A DNA stretch of 15,177 nt from the NCBI GenBank assembly GCA_964406705.1, contig CAYOSS010000045.1:1-15177 (forward strand). Reading direction: 5' to 3'. The translations under genes and the position numbers were made by a program. Of this stretch, positions 6,592-14,182 are shown piece after piece; position 1 is the stretch's first letter, and every line of letters starts with the position of its first letter. Source of the DNA: CAZRRV01 sp964406705 (GTDB lineage Bacteria; Bacillota; Clostridia; Oscillospirales; Acutalibacteraceae). The notes below the pieces were generated by a model, which saw only the letters and a list, made by a program, of their open reading frames with translations, was not told the origin of the DNA and did not search any database.

Positions 6592-8634
6592 TCAGCACCC
6601 CATCGCGGAGCGCTCTATCAGCGCGTCCTGAAGGGTCTTGTTCAGCCTGATGAAAGGCTCCGTATGCCCACTGATGCGTATCAAGAGGTCCTTGTACTTT
6701 TCCGGGTGAGCCTGCGCGTCGCGGAGGACGTCCGGATCGGCGATGTTGAACTGGATATGCGTGCCCCCCTCGCGCAGGTAGGTCTCCACCATCGAACGGA
6801 CGGCGGCGCGGCCCTTTCCCGTCTTCAGAATATCGCCCATAAGGTTGACCATCATCGGCGCGCCTATGGGGAAGAGCTCCAACGGCAGGGAGGCTGTCGC
6901 GAGCAGCACCTTAGTCGTGTCGCGGTGGGGGAGAAGCTCGCTTGCCGCCGCGCCGTAGGAGAAGCGGTCGCCGACGCGCCTGCCGTCGGGCGTCGCGGGG
7001 ACGCCGGCGGAGTAAATATCCGCGGTGAAGAGCATCAGCGCGGGGGTGGACTTCACGTGCCCGTTCACGGGGTACCGCGCGGTGAGGTCCGACATAAACC
7101 TCGCCTCTCGCCCGGCCAACTTTTCGCTCTCCTCGTCCCCCGAGCCGAAACGGGCGGGGTAGGCGCGGATTTTAGCCAGAAATTCGTCATCCGGGAAGTT
7201 TTCCGCCACGGCGCGCCGGTAATCCTCGAGCGCCACCTCGCGGGTATCGTAGACGAAGTGTTTGACGCAGAGCAGCGAATCGGTCAGGGTGCCTATCCCG
7301 TCGAACTGCACCGTGAAGATGTTGTACTTGGAGCCGTAATGCTCCGGCAGGCGAAGGCTCTCAATACACCCGTCCATTATAAGCCCTAAGAAGGGGCTGG
7401 CGGAGTTGTTGTAGATATTCTCTTTCTTAGCGGCGAAGCAGGGGACTACCACATCGCGGAACTCGCGTTCGAGGAAGCCCTCCCAACCGGCGAGGAAGCT
7501 CTCGAAGTCGGGGTAGTCCTCCGTGCCCTCGGTAAAGAACCGCGAGAGGCGCGGCACAATGTTGACGGGGCCGCCCACAGTCCCCCCGAAGGTCGCGCCG
7601 TAGGGGACCGCCTCGTAGCAGCCTATGTTGGCGAAGGTGTTGAGGTCCGCCTCCTCGAAGCCGAACCGCCGCAGCGCTTCCCTGTACACCGTGTCGTTGA
7701 GGAAGGAGGGCATACCGCCGCCGTTCGCGAGGACGTCCAAGGCGGCGTCCCACACCCTGTCGGAGGTGTCAGGGCGGATCTTAAGGCTTACGACGGGCTC
7801 CTCGATATGCATCTTCTTCTGCGCCTCGAGGAAGAGCAGGGTAAGCTCGTTCTCGAAGCAGCCGCCGCCCTCGTCCGAGCCGCCGAGCACTATGTTCTGC
7901 GTGTCGCGGTCCATCACCACGAAGGAGAGGAAGAACTGGCAGATGAGTTCCAATGCGTCCTCCCGGGTGAGGGTCCCCGCCTTGATTTCCGCGTCGTAGA
8001 GCCTCCATAAGACGCGGTCGAGGTTGCCGAAAGTGATGGTGTCGGTGTGGGGCTTGAGCAGCACATAGCAGTGCTGCAGCAGGATCAGCTGCAACCCCTG
8101 CCGGAAGGTGCGCGGCGGGTGCGCCGAGATGCAGTCGAGGTCGTCCGCGAGCAGGGCGAGGTTGGCCCTCTCGTCGGGGTCGGCGGCGGTCGCGGCAAGG
8201 TCAGCCGCGCGTCTTGCGTGGGCCCTCACAAACTCCGCGAAAAGGTCGAGAGTCTCGCTAAACGCCGCCTTGGTTTCCCGGCCCTCGTCGTCGACAGGTA
8301 CGGCGCGGTCCAACTGGGCACGGATACCCTCGATGCCGATATCTACCATTTTGCGGTAGTCGGCGCAGAAGTGCCCTATGTCGAACGCGAGCCCGTCCTC
8401 GCGCCGGGTGAGCCTGAAGTACCCCGGCGTCCCGGCGAAGGCGAGGTCCCCCCTCACGAAGGGGGTAAACTCCGCCGTGTAGCTCCGTAAGAAGGCCATC
8501 ATCTTGCCCAGCGCCGGCGTGTCGGGCAGGGATTCCGCTTCTTTCAGCACCCTCTCCCGCAGCTCGTGATCGCTCTTCCCCCAGGGGGCCTCCTCATCCG
8601 CCAAAACCCACTTTAACTCCAACGCGCTTCTCAT
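6592..8634 (-). CDS. Glycyl radical enzyme of the PFL/dehydratase superfamily, substrate unknown
   Basis: The 680-residue enzyme belongs to the PFL/glycerol dehydratase superfamily. The active-site loop ANIGCYEAVPYG has the thiyl-radical cysteine C339 and the acid E341, the C-x-E arrangement of dehydratases and lyases other than true PFL, which has adjacent cysteines. The C-terminal glycyl-radical region is IQFNIADPDVLRDAQ...EKY..LLIRISGHTEPF, with radical glycine G656. The usual motif is RV[SA]GY, so histidine replaces tyrosine after the glycine. The TPDGRR segment (about 548-553) is also typical. It is clearly shorter than the ~780-850 residues of most members. I cannot assign a substrate. 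The ATG at 8634 is preferred over a TTG at 8640 because AAGGAGG (8643-8649) is ideally placed. It follows the XRE gene by 24 bases and is coupled to the activase. Confidence 0.93.
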   Translation of the reverse strand: MRSALELKWVLADEEAPWGKSDHELRERVLKEAESLPDTPALGKMMAFLRSYTAEFTPFVRGDLAFAGTPGYFRLTRREDGLAFDIGHFCADYRKMVDIGIEGIRAQLDRAVPVDDEGRETKAAFSETLDLFAEFVRAHARRAADLAATAADPDERANLALLADDLDCISAHPPRTFRQGLQLILLQHCYVLLKPHTDTITFGNLDRVLWRLYDAEIKAGTLTREDALELICQFFLSFVVMDRDTQNIVLGGSDEGGGCFENELTLLFLEAQKKMHIEEPVVSLKIRPDTSDRVWDAALDVLANGGGMPSFLNDTVYREALRRFGFEEADLNTFANIGCYEAVPYGATFGGTVGGPVNIVPRLSRFFTEGTEDYPDFESFLAGWEGFLEREFRDVVVPCFAAKKENIYNNSASPFLGLIMDGCIESLRLPEHYGSKYNIFTVQFDGIGTLTDSLLCVKHFVYDTREVALEDYRRAVAENFPDDEFLAKIRAYPARFGSGDEESEKLAGREARFMSDLTARYPVNGHVKSTPALMLFTADIYSAGVPATPDGRRVGDRFSYGAAASELLPHRDTTKVLLATASLPLELFPIGAPMMVNLMGDILKTGKGRAAVRSMVETYLREGGTHIQFNIADPDVLRDAQAHPEKYKDLLIRISGHTEPFIRLNKTLQDALIERSAMGC

Positions 8635-8642
8635 TGTCAATT

Positions 8643-8649
8643 CCTCCTT
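8643..8649 (-). promoter_or_regulatory. Strong ribosome binding site of the GRE gene
   Basis: AAGGAGG on the minus strand, 8 bases before the ATG at 8632-8634. It lies wholly between the XRE stop and the GRE start and argues against the in-frame TTG six bases earlier. Confidence 0.8.
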
Positions 8650-8658
8650 GCAGAATGC

Positions 8659-9246
8659 TTACGAGAACTTGCGCCTCAACACTTCCCAGAGAATAAGGAT
8701 AATTTGAATGGGTATTCCCACCAAGAATATCGGCCAGATGTTGTACTTTAGAAAAGTCAGGTACACTGACGCCAGCAGTCCCCAGAAGAACACGCTGTGC
8801 AGCGGGACGCTCCAGTTTTTCACTTTCCACTTGCGGACCAGAATTTCCATAGCGAGGGCGGATATCGGCACTCCCCAGACGAAGAGCGGCCAGAGGTTGC
8901 GTTTAAGGTAGAGCAGGGCGTAGACGTAGGCGACGACTATTCCGCCCCACACCGCGCAGGACGCCATTAAGGCTATCACGATGCGGTAGCCCCGGCTCTC
9001 TTTCGCCGGCGCGGAGAACTCCTCGGCGGAGGCTATGGCGTTTTCCGTGACAAAGTAATCCAGGGTGACCTCGAAGAGCTCCGCCATTCTGCAGAGCGTC
9101 TTGACGTCGGGCAGCGCCTCCCCCCGTTCCCATTTGGAGACGGCCTTGTCGGAGTAGTCTATCTTGGCGGCGAGCTCCACCTGCGTCATTTTCCGGGACT
9201 TGCGGAGGTCCGCTATGTTGTTGGCGACTATTTTCTCAAGCTCCAA
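8659..9246 (-). CDS. XRE-family HTH regulator with C-terminal membrane domain
   Basis: Residues 7-65 form a Cro/C1-type helix-turn-helix (MTQVELAAKIDYSDKAVSKW within it), followed by a short linker. Residues 88-190 contain four hydrophobic segments, at about 88-114, 117-137, 147-167 and 169-190. The membrane part looks like an internal duplication: LWPLFVWGVPI (118-128) matches IWPIFLVGIPI (170-180), each preceded by a W-G...YV or W-G...VY segment. It is therefore probably a membrane-bound DNA-binding regulator of its own operon with the GRE and activase, but its signal is unknown. A TTG start at 9246 is well supported by AAGGAGG-like sequence (9254-9260) 7 bases upstream. No clear promoter is visible further up. 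Confidence 0.9.
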   Translation of the reverse strand: MELEKIVANNIADLRKSRKMTQVELAAKIDYSDKAVSKWERGEALPDVKTLCRMAELFEVTLDYFVTENAIASAEEFSAPAKESRGYRIVIALMASCAVWGGIVVAYVYALLYLKRNLWPLFVWGVPISALAMEILVRKWKVKNWSVPLHSVFFWGLLASVYLTFLKYNIWPIFLVGIPIQIILILWEVLRRKFS

Positions 9247-9253
9247 GCGGGAA

Positions 9254-9260
9254 CCTCCTT
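9254..9260 (-). promoter_or_regulatory. Ribosome binding site supporting the TTG start of the XRE gene
   Basis: AAGGAGG on the minus strand lies 7 bases before TTG at 9244-9246. There is no competing ATG or GTG nearby. Confidence 0.75.
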
Positions 9261-9310
9261 TGCCGGATATTTACGGGGCGCCGCTCGGGGGTGCCTCGCG
9301 GCGGGAAGAG

Positions 9311-10030
9311 CGGGCGCGCCGGGTGTTTGGCGGAGTTGCGCGGACACATCGGGCGTTTAGCGGGGGAGCTGTGCGGACGCGCCGACCCGCTTGCCGGGCG
9401 AACGGTACCGCGAGGGCTGGCCGATGCCGCGCGAATAAACGGTGCCGCTTGTTCGATCGATGAGCGGGTTGACCGTCAGCGGGAATGACCGCAAGCGAGG
9501 GTGATCCGCGCCGGGGGTGAACGGTGCCGCGAGGGTGACCGCGACCGGGGCGACCAATGTCACGGACCGACTGCGACCGGGGCGGCTGATGCCGCGCGGG
9601 CGACCGATGTCACGCGGGTAAACAACGCCGCTTGTCCGACCGATGAGCGGGTTGACCGTCAGCGGGAATGACCGCAAGCGAGGGTGATCCGCGCCGGGGG
9701 TGACCGGTACCGCGAGGGCGACTGCGACCGGACCGACCGAGACCGAGATTGACCGCCGGCGAGAATGATCGTAACCGGGACGACCGTAGGCGTGGTGCTC
9801 CTTGCCGGGTGAACGGTACCGCGAGGGCTGACCGATGCCGCGCGAATAAATGGTGCCGCTTGTTCGACTGATGAGTGGACTGACCACTGCCGCGCTGCCG
9901 ACCGCGACCGGGGGCGGCTAAAACTACGAAAGCAGCCGCGACCGGGGCGGTTAATGTTGTGAGGATGATTACGAGCGGGGGCAACTAATGCCGCGCTGCC
10001 GACCGCGACCGGGCTGACCGCCCCGGGAGC
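9311..10030. repeat. Degenerate 15-18-nt quasi-tandem array with larger internal duplications
   Basis: This fills the 784-bp gap between nfnB and the XRE gene. Most of it is built of units like GCCGCGCGGGCGACCGAT, with a 15-18-base step. Two longer duplications lie on top: 9444-9538 matches 9627-9721 (about five differences), and 9390-9474 matches 9801-9885 (about eight differences, all transitions). The right part (9311-9382) instead contains units resembling the CGGGTTTAGCG array at 3173-3480. Open frames crossing this region are repeat read-through, and I see no gene or terminator. Confidence 0.7.
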
Positions 10031-11416
10031 CTATCTGCCGCTCAGGAAGCTGTCTATATCGGCGGCGGCGGCCTTGCCCGCCCCCATAGCGAGGATCACC
10101 GTGGCGGCGCCGGTGACGGCGTCCCCTCCCGCCCAAACTCCGGGCCTGGAAGTCCTCCCCGTGGCGGGGTCTGCGGTGAGGCACCCGCGCGAGTTGGCCT
10201 CGAGCCCCTCCGTGGTGCTCTTAATGAGCGGGTTGGGGGACGTGCCTATCGCCATAATCACCGCGTCGACGTCGAGCGTCACCCGCTCGCCGGTGGGCTT
10301 TACGGTGTTGCGCCCGTCCGCCCCGCGTTCCCCGGCGGACATCTTATCGCAGACCATCCCCGCGACGCCGCCCTTGCCGTCTCCTGTAATCTCAACCGGG
10401 TTTGTGAGGAAGCGGAACGCGATTCCCTCCTCCTTGGCGTGCTCGACCTCCTCTTTTCTGGCGGGTAGGTCGTCCTCGGTGCGCCGGTAGACTATGCTGA
10501 CCTCGTCCGCCCCGAGCCGCAGCGCCACCCTCGCGGCGTCCATAGCGACGTTACCCCCGCCCACCACGGCGACGCGGCGGGCCTTGTACACCGGGGTGTC
10601 GGAGTCCTCCTTATACGCGCCCATAAGGTTGACCCGGGTGAGCAGCTCGTTGGCGGAGAACACCCCGTTCAGGTTTTCGCCGGGTATGTTCATAAACCTC
10701 GGCAGCCCCGCCCCGGAGCCTATGAAAACCGCCTTGTGCCCGGCGGCGAAAAGCTCGTCCACGGTGAGGGTGCGGCCTATGACGGTATCCGTCTCTACAC
10801 GGACGCCGAGCCGCTCCAAGCCCTCTATCTCCCGGCGGACTATGCTTTTGGGGAGCCTGAACTCCGGGATCCCGTAGACCAGCACCCCGCCCGCCAAGTG
10901 CAGCGCCTCGTAAACGGTGACGGAGTAGCCCTTGGCCGCCAAAGCCCCCGCGCAGGAAAGCCCCGCGGGCCCGGAGCCCACCACCGCGACCGAGATTCCG
11001 TTCTTCGGGGGAGCTTTCTCCTCCGCGTTCCCGTGAGCGGCGGCGTAATCGGCGGCGAAGCGCTCCAGCCGGCCTATAGCGACGCTTTCCCCCTTGCGGC
11101 CCCGGACGCATTTCGCTTCGCACTGCGTCTCCTGCGGGCAGACCCTCCCGCACACGGCGGGCAGGGAGGAGGTTTCCCGTATCGTGACGTACGCGCCGTC
11201 AAAGTCCCCCGCCGCTATCCGGGCGATGAAGTCGGGGATGTTCACCCCCACCGGGCAGCCAGATACGCAGGGTCTCGCCCCGCAGTGGAGGCACCGCGCG
11301 GCCTCGGCTTTGGCTAAAAACTCGTCGTACCCCAGGGCGACCTCGCCGAAATTGTGTCGCCGCTCCTCGGGCGGTTGAACCGGCATCCCGTGCCGGGGGG
11401 AGGTTATATCCGCCAT
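10031..11416 (-). CDS. nfnB: NfnAB large subunit (glutamate synthase small-subunit-like)
   Basis: The 461-residue protein matches the large subunit of NADH-dependent reduced ferredoxin:NADP+ oxidoreductase and its homologue, the NADPH-glutamate synthase small chain (often named gltA in Clostridia). An N-terminal ferredoxin-like domain carries C42, C45, C50, C54 and C89, C93, C99, C103 for two [4Fe-4S] clusters. The FAD motif VGSGPAGLSCAGA is at 146-158, and the NADPH motif VGGGNVAMDAARVALRLG at 285-302. WAGGDAVTGAATV (428-440) closes the FAD site. The neighbouring nfnA and the absence of a glutamate synthase large subunit in the window favour NfnB. The ATG at 11416 has AGGAG 8 bases upstream; an upstream in-frame extension of 33 residues is low-complexity and rejected. 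Confidence 0.92.
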   Translation of the reverse strand: MADITSPRHGMPVQPPEERRHNFGEVALGYDEFLAKAEAARCLHCGARPCVSGCPVGVNIPDFIARIAAGDFDGAYVTIRETSSLPAVCGRVCPQETQCEAKCVRGRKGESVAIGRLERFAADYAAAHGNAEEKAPPKNGISVAVVGSGPAGLSCAGALAAKGYSVTVYEALHLAGGVLVYGIPEFRLPKSIVRREIEGLERLGVRVETDTVIGRTLTVDELFAAGHKAVFIGSGAGLPRFMNIPGENLNGVFSANELLTRVNLMGAYKEDSDTPVYKARRVAVVGGGNVAMDAARVALRLGADEVSIVYRRTEDDLPARKEEVEHAKEEGIAFRFLTNPVEITGDGKGGVAGMVCDKMSAGERGADGRNTVKPTGERVTLDVDAVIMAIGTSPNPLIKSTTEGLEANSRGCLTADPATGRTSRPGVWAGGDAVTGAATVILAMGAGKAAAADIDSFLSGR

Positions 11417-11424
11417 TGTCGCAT

Positions 11425-11429
11425 CTCCT
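11425..11429 (-). promoter_or_regulatory. Ribosome binding site fixing the nfnB start
   Basis: AGGAG on the minus strand, 8 bases before the ATG at 11414-11416, in a short A-rich stretch (11430-11447). That stretch includes TACAAT, one base from a consensus -10, but no matching -35 is seen. An internal promoter here is possible but weak. Confidence 0.6.
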
Positions 11430-11459
11430 GTTTTGTATTGTATTTTCGGTGGCTCGGTA

Positions 11460-11850
11460 AGGGGGTGCCCCGCGTTGGGGGTTGTTTGCCCGGTTCCGCG
11501 GGGAGGGAAGCTCACCCTACGTCGGGATTGCCTGCCACGCGAGGGGGTTGCCCCGTGCCGAGGGTCCCGCTTGCTTCGCTCCGCGCCGGGGGAACCCGTT
11601 CTGTGCCGGATGAAGCTGCTCGCCCGGCGAGGGGGGTTGACCCGTGCCGGGGCCGCCCGCTCTCCCCGCGCCGGGATTTATCCGGCTTGCAAAAGGGACC
11701 CCGCCCCGGGAGGCTTGCTTGCCCGGCCCTCGAAGGGGAACTCGCCCCGCGCAAGAGGGAGTATGCTAAGCTATGGACCCCCCGTCCCTTATCCGTCCGG
11801 CGGGGCTGCCGCCGAGGTTTACCCCGCCGAGTTTAGCCGGGATGCCCGCC
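11460..11850. repeat. Degenerate GC-rich quasi-repeats between nfnA and nfnB
   Basis: The 439-bp gap between the two Nfn subunit genes consists mostly of units around the core CGYGCCGGGG, found near 11471, 11497, 11520, 11538, 11554, 11582, 11603, 11622, 11643 and 11668. Mean spacing is about 22 bases but it varies from 16 to 28. At 11826-11848 a unit CGCCGAGTTTAGCCGGGATG resembles the 3173-3480 array. No gene, terminator or clear promoter is seen. Confidence 0.5.
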
Positions 11851-11855
11851 GGGGC

Positions 11856-12692
11856 TTATCCGACGGGGTTCAGCAGCCGGCACGCCTCGTAGTCGCGGCG
11901 CTCCTTCTCCCGGTACAGCCCGGAGCGGGACATAGCTTCGTCGAAATCCACCTCGTGCCCGTCGAAATCCGGGCCGTCCACGCAGGCGAACCGCGTTCTC
12001 CCGCCCACGGTGAGCCGGCACCCGCCGCACATTCCCGTGCCGTCTATCATAATGGGGTTCATACTGACTGTCGTCTTTATCCCGTACTCCTTAGTGAGCA
12101 GAGAGACGAACTTCATCATAGGCAGCGGGCCTATCGCGTAGACCTCGTCGTAGGCGTTGCCGGAGTCAATCAGTTCCTTCAGCGCGGCGGTGACAAGCCC
12201 CTTTTCGCCGTAGCTCCCGTCGTCCGTCATCACCCGGGTGAGGGCGCAAACCTCGCGGAACTCATCCTCGAGGATAACCAGGTCGCGCGTCCTGAAGCCA
12301 ATAATCCCGTGAACCTCGCACCCCGACGCCGCCAGGGCTTTCGCCACGGGGTAGGCGATGGCGCACCCCACGCCCCCGCCGACAACCGCCGCTTTGCGCC
12401 GACCCGCTATATCGGTGGGTCTGCCGAGGGGGCCGACCAAATCCGGCAGGGAGTCGCCTATGTTTAGCATATCGAGCTTGGCTGTGGTAGCTCCCACAAT
12501 TTGGTAAATGAGCGTCACCGTGCCGCGCCCGGGGTCCGTGTCCGCCACGGTGAGGGGAATGCGCTCGCCCGTCGGCGTAGCCCTGAGTATGACGAACTGC
12601 CCCGGCAGCGCCTTAGCCGCCACTCTGGGCGCGGACACCGCTATGCGCGACACCGTGGGGTTGAGCCGTGATTTCTCAGTGATTTCAAACAA
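11856..12692 (-). CDS. nfnA: NfnAB small subunit (FAD/NAD-binding, PyrK-like)
   Basis: The 278-residue protein is of the ferredoxin-NADP reductase/PyrK type. With NfnB it makes the cytosolic electron-bifurcating transhydrogenase that couples NADH and reduced ferredoxin to NADP+ reduction. The FAD part has GQFVILR (about 31-37) and ERIPLT (43-48). The nucleotide-binding motif VVGGGVGCAIAYPVAKAL is at 103-120. The C-terminal [2Fe-2S] site is MIDGTGMCGGC...FAC, with C222, C225, C237 and D217 as the likely fourth ligand. It could also be annotated as a sulfide or dihydroorotate dehydrogenase subunit, but the nfnB neighbour decides. The start is TTG either way; TTG at 12692 suits AAGGGTGAT (12698-12706) and the family N terminus better than TTG at 12698. 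Confidence 0.92.
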   Translation of the reverse strand: MFEITEKSRLNPTVSRIAVSAPRVAAKALPGQFVILRATPTGERIPLTVADTDPGRGTVTLIYQIVGATTAKLDMLNIGDSLPDLVGPLGRPTDIAGRRKAAVVGGGVGCAIAYPVAKALAASGCEVHGIIGFRTRDLVILEDEFREVCALTRVMTDDGSYGEKGLVTAALKELIDSGNAYDEVYAIGPLPMMKFVSLLTKEYGIKTTVSMNPIMIDGTGMCGGCRLTVGGRTRFACVDGPDFDGHEVDFDEAMSRSGLYREKERRDYEACRLLNPVG

Positions 12693-12697
12693 AAGCA

Positions 12698-12706
12698 ATC
12701 ACCCTT
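12698..12706 (-). promoter_or_regulatory. Ribosome binding site of nfnA
   Basis: AAGGGTGAT on the minus strand resembles the anti-anti-SD sequence AAGGAGGTGAT and is best spaced for the TTG at 12690-12692. It overlaps the alternative TTG at 12696-12698, making that start less likely. Confidence 0.55.
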
Positions 12707-12839
12707 TTTTGTAGATTAAGCCGGATTTCGCCGGTACCGCCCGTCCTTCGCCCCCTCGCGCGGGATTACCCGCGGGGAGCCTCCCGGAGCGGAGCCCATC
12801 CATTCGCCGTCAGCCGCCATAATAGGCTACGCGTCTCCC

Positions 12840-12867
12840 GGCGCCGATGACAAAGCGTGACGGCGCC
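12840..12867. repeat. 7-bp inverted repeat downstream of the SEDS gene
   Basis: GGCGCCG (12840-12846) and CGGCGCC (12861-12867) flank a 14-nt loop. It lies just past the gene end. No U-tract follows on the minus strand, so it is not a standard terminator. Confidence 0.45.
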
Positions 12868-12873
12868 GCCGTT

Positions 12874-12897
12874 CGCGGGTGACGCCCGTTACCCGCG
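12874..12897 (-). other. Hairpin spanning the SEDS gene stop codon
   Basis: CGCGGGT (12874-12880) and ACCCGCG (12891-12897) make a 7-bp stem that includes the stop codon TAA at 12889-12891. With the next stem (12840-12867) it gives two consecutive GC-rich hairpins at the gene end. They could protect mRNA ends or slow polymerase; no U-tract is present. Confidence 0.45.
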
Positions 12898-14025
12898 CAG
12901 GTGTATGGCGCCCCGGTTCTGCTCCATATGGGCGCTGAGCACCAGCCCGACGCTTAAGAACAGGCAGACAAGCCCCGTTCCCCCGGCGCTGAAGAAGGGG
13001 AGCGTAATGCCGATGACGGGCAGCAGCGAGACGTTCATACCGATATTTATAACCGACTGCCCGAGTATCATCGAGGCGACGCCCACGCACATCAGCGACG
13101 CGCTTTTGTTCTCGCACGCCGCGCCTATCTTGAATATCCTCACCGCTATGGCGGTAAGCAGCGCTATAACCGCGACGCAGCCGACCATCCCGTACTCCTC
13201 GCCTATGGAGGCGAAGATGAAGTCGTTCTCCCCCTCCGGGACCCCGCCGGAGCCGGTAAGCTCGCCCCTAAACGGGCCCATACCGAAGACCCCGCCGTTC
13301 GCGAGGGCTATCCTCGCCCTCCACTGCTGCCAGCCGCTGCCCTGCAGGTCCTGCTCAACGTCGAACATAAGGGCGAGCCGGGCGCGCTGGTCGGAGTTCA
13401 GCACGAAGAAGTATATAAACGGCGCCGCCACCGCCAAAATCCCCAGCGCTAAGAACATATACCTCTTGGGTATGCCCGCCGCCCAGAGCATAGCGACCGC
13501 CATCACCGCGAAGACCAGCGCCGTGCCGTCGTCCCCCTGCAGGTGGATAAGCAGGATTACCGCCCCGGCGTGGACCGCGAGCAGCGCGACGTTGCGGAGC
13601 CGGCCTATGTCCTTCCCCACTTTGGATAAGTGGTAGGCGAAGGTTATCACAAAGGCGATTTTGAGCAGCTCGGCGGGCTGGAGGGTCATCCCGCCGAAGA
13701 GACGCAGCCACGCTTTGTCGTCGGTGCCGGGGGGCGCGTAGCCTATTATAAAGGTGAGCCCCACGAGCGCCACCGACGCGGCGAGCCACAGGTAACGCAG
13801 CCTCTCGATTGACCGGTAGCTGAAAGTGGAGACCGTCACCGCCGCCGCGAGACCTATCAGCAGCCCCGAGAGCTGGACTATAAACTGCCGGGGGGAGCCG
13901 GTGGGGCGGTAGGTCGCGGACGCCACCGCGGCGCAGCCGAACAGCGACGCCGCCGTAGAGAGCAGGAGGAGCGCCTTGTCGCATTCGCGGATGTAGTCGG
14001 CAACCTTGCCCCAGAACCGCCGCAC
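12889..14025 (-). CDS. FtsW/RodA/SpoVE-family peptidoglycan glycosyltransferase (SEDS)
   Basis: The 378-residue integral membrane protein has the SEDS fold, about ten membrane segments that polymerise lipid II into glycan strands with a partner class B PBP. Visible signatures are KAWLRLFGGMTLQPAELLKI (104-123), HLQGDDGTALVF (161-172) and EGENDFIFASIGEEYG (264-279), with D268 at the place of the catalytic aspartate. The C-terminal LPVIGITLPFFSAGGTGLV (335-353) is also typical. Whether it serves elongation (RodA), division (FtsW) or sporulation (SpoVE) cannot be decided; the sequence looks more RodA-like. The GTG start at 14025 has AGGGGG (14034-14039) 8 bases upstream and an extended -10 promoter close by. 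It is the first gene before nfnAB; a shared transcript is possible but unproven. Confidence 0.92.
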   Translation of the reverse strand: MRRFWGKVADYIRECDKALLLLSTAASLFGCAAVASATYRPTGSPRQFIVQLSGLLIGLAAAVTVSTFSYRSIERLRYLWLAASVALVGLTFIIGYAPPGTDDKAWLRLFGGMTLQPAELLKIAFVITFAYHLSKVGKDIGRLRNVALLAVHAGAVILLIHLQGDDGTALVFAVMAVAMLWAAGIPKRYMFLALGILAVAAPFIYFFVLNSDQRARLALMFDVEQDLQGSGWQQWRARIALANGGVFGMGPFRGELTGSGGVPEGENDFIFASIGEEYGMVGCVAVIALLTAIAVRIFKIGAACENKSASLMCVGVASMILGQSVINIGMNVSLLPVIGITLPFFSAGGTGLVCLFLSVGLVLSAHMEQNRGAIHLRG

Positions 14026-14054
14026 CGCCTCGCCCCCCTATCCTGTCGGGGGAT

Positions 14055-14083
14055 ATTATACCACAGCGCGGCGAGGGTTTCCA
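14055..14083 (-). promoter_or_regulatory. Extended -10 promoter of the SEDS gene
   Basis: On the minus strand TGTGGTATAATA carries a perfect TATAAT (14055-14060), with a TGGAAA -35-like hexamer (14078-14083) at 17-base spacing. Transcription would begin about 20-25 bases before the GTG. The arrangement is the same as at gdhA. Confidence 0.8.
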
Positions 14084-14182
14084 CTGTTTTTTGAAAATTT
14101 AAGGGGCGGCGGAAGGCTTTCGGCCGACAGCCGGTGCTTGGGGGGGATGTTTGTCCCGCCGCGCGGGGAGGCTTTCTAATTT

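Noticed and set aside
6529..7389. A 286-codon plus-strand open frame.
   Set aside because: It is antisense to the glycyl radical enzyme and activase genes, whose catalytic motifs are unmistakable.
9357..9887. A 176-codon minus-strand open frame with repeated peptide blocks.
   Set aside because: The peptide repeats (for example RGIGQPSRYRSPGK) are simply the DNA duplications translated; there is no ribosome site or domain, and similar frames arise in all the arrays.
10031..11416. Annotation as a true glutamate synthase small subunit.
   Set aside because: No large subunit gene is present in the window and nfnA lies directly upstream, so the Nfn assignment is preferred; the two families are close homologues, so the alternative name remains common.
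11417..11515. N-terminal extension of nfnB by 33 residues.
   Set aside because: The extension is Pro/Gly/Thr-rich, unrelated to the family and lies in repeat sequence, while ATG at 11416 has a good ribosome site and a family-like start.
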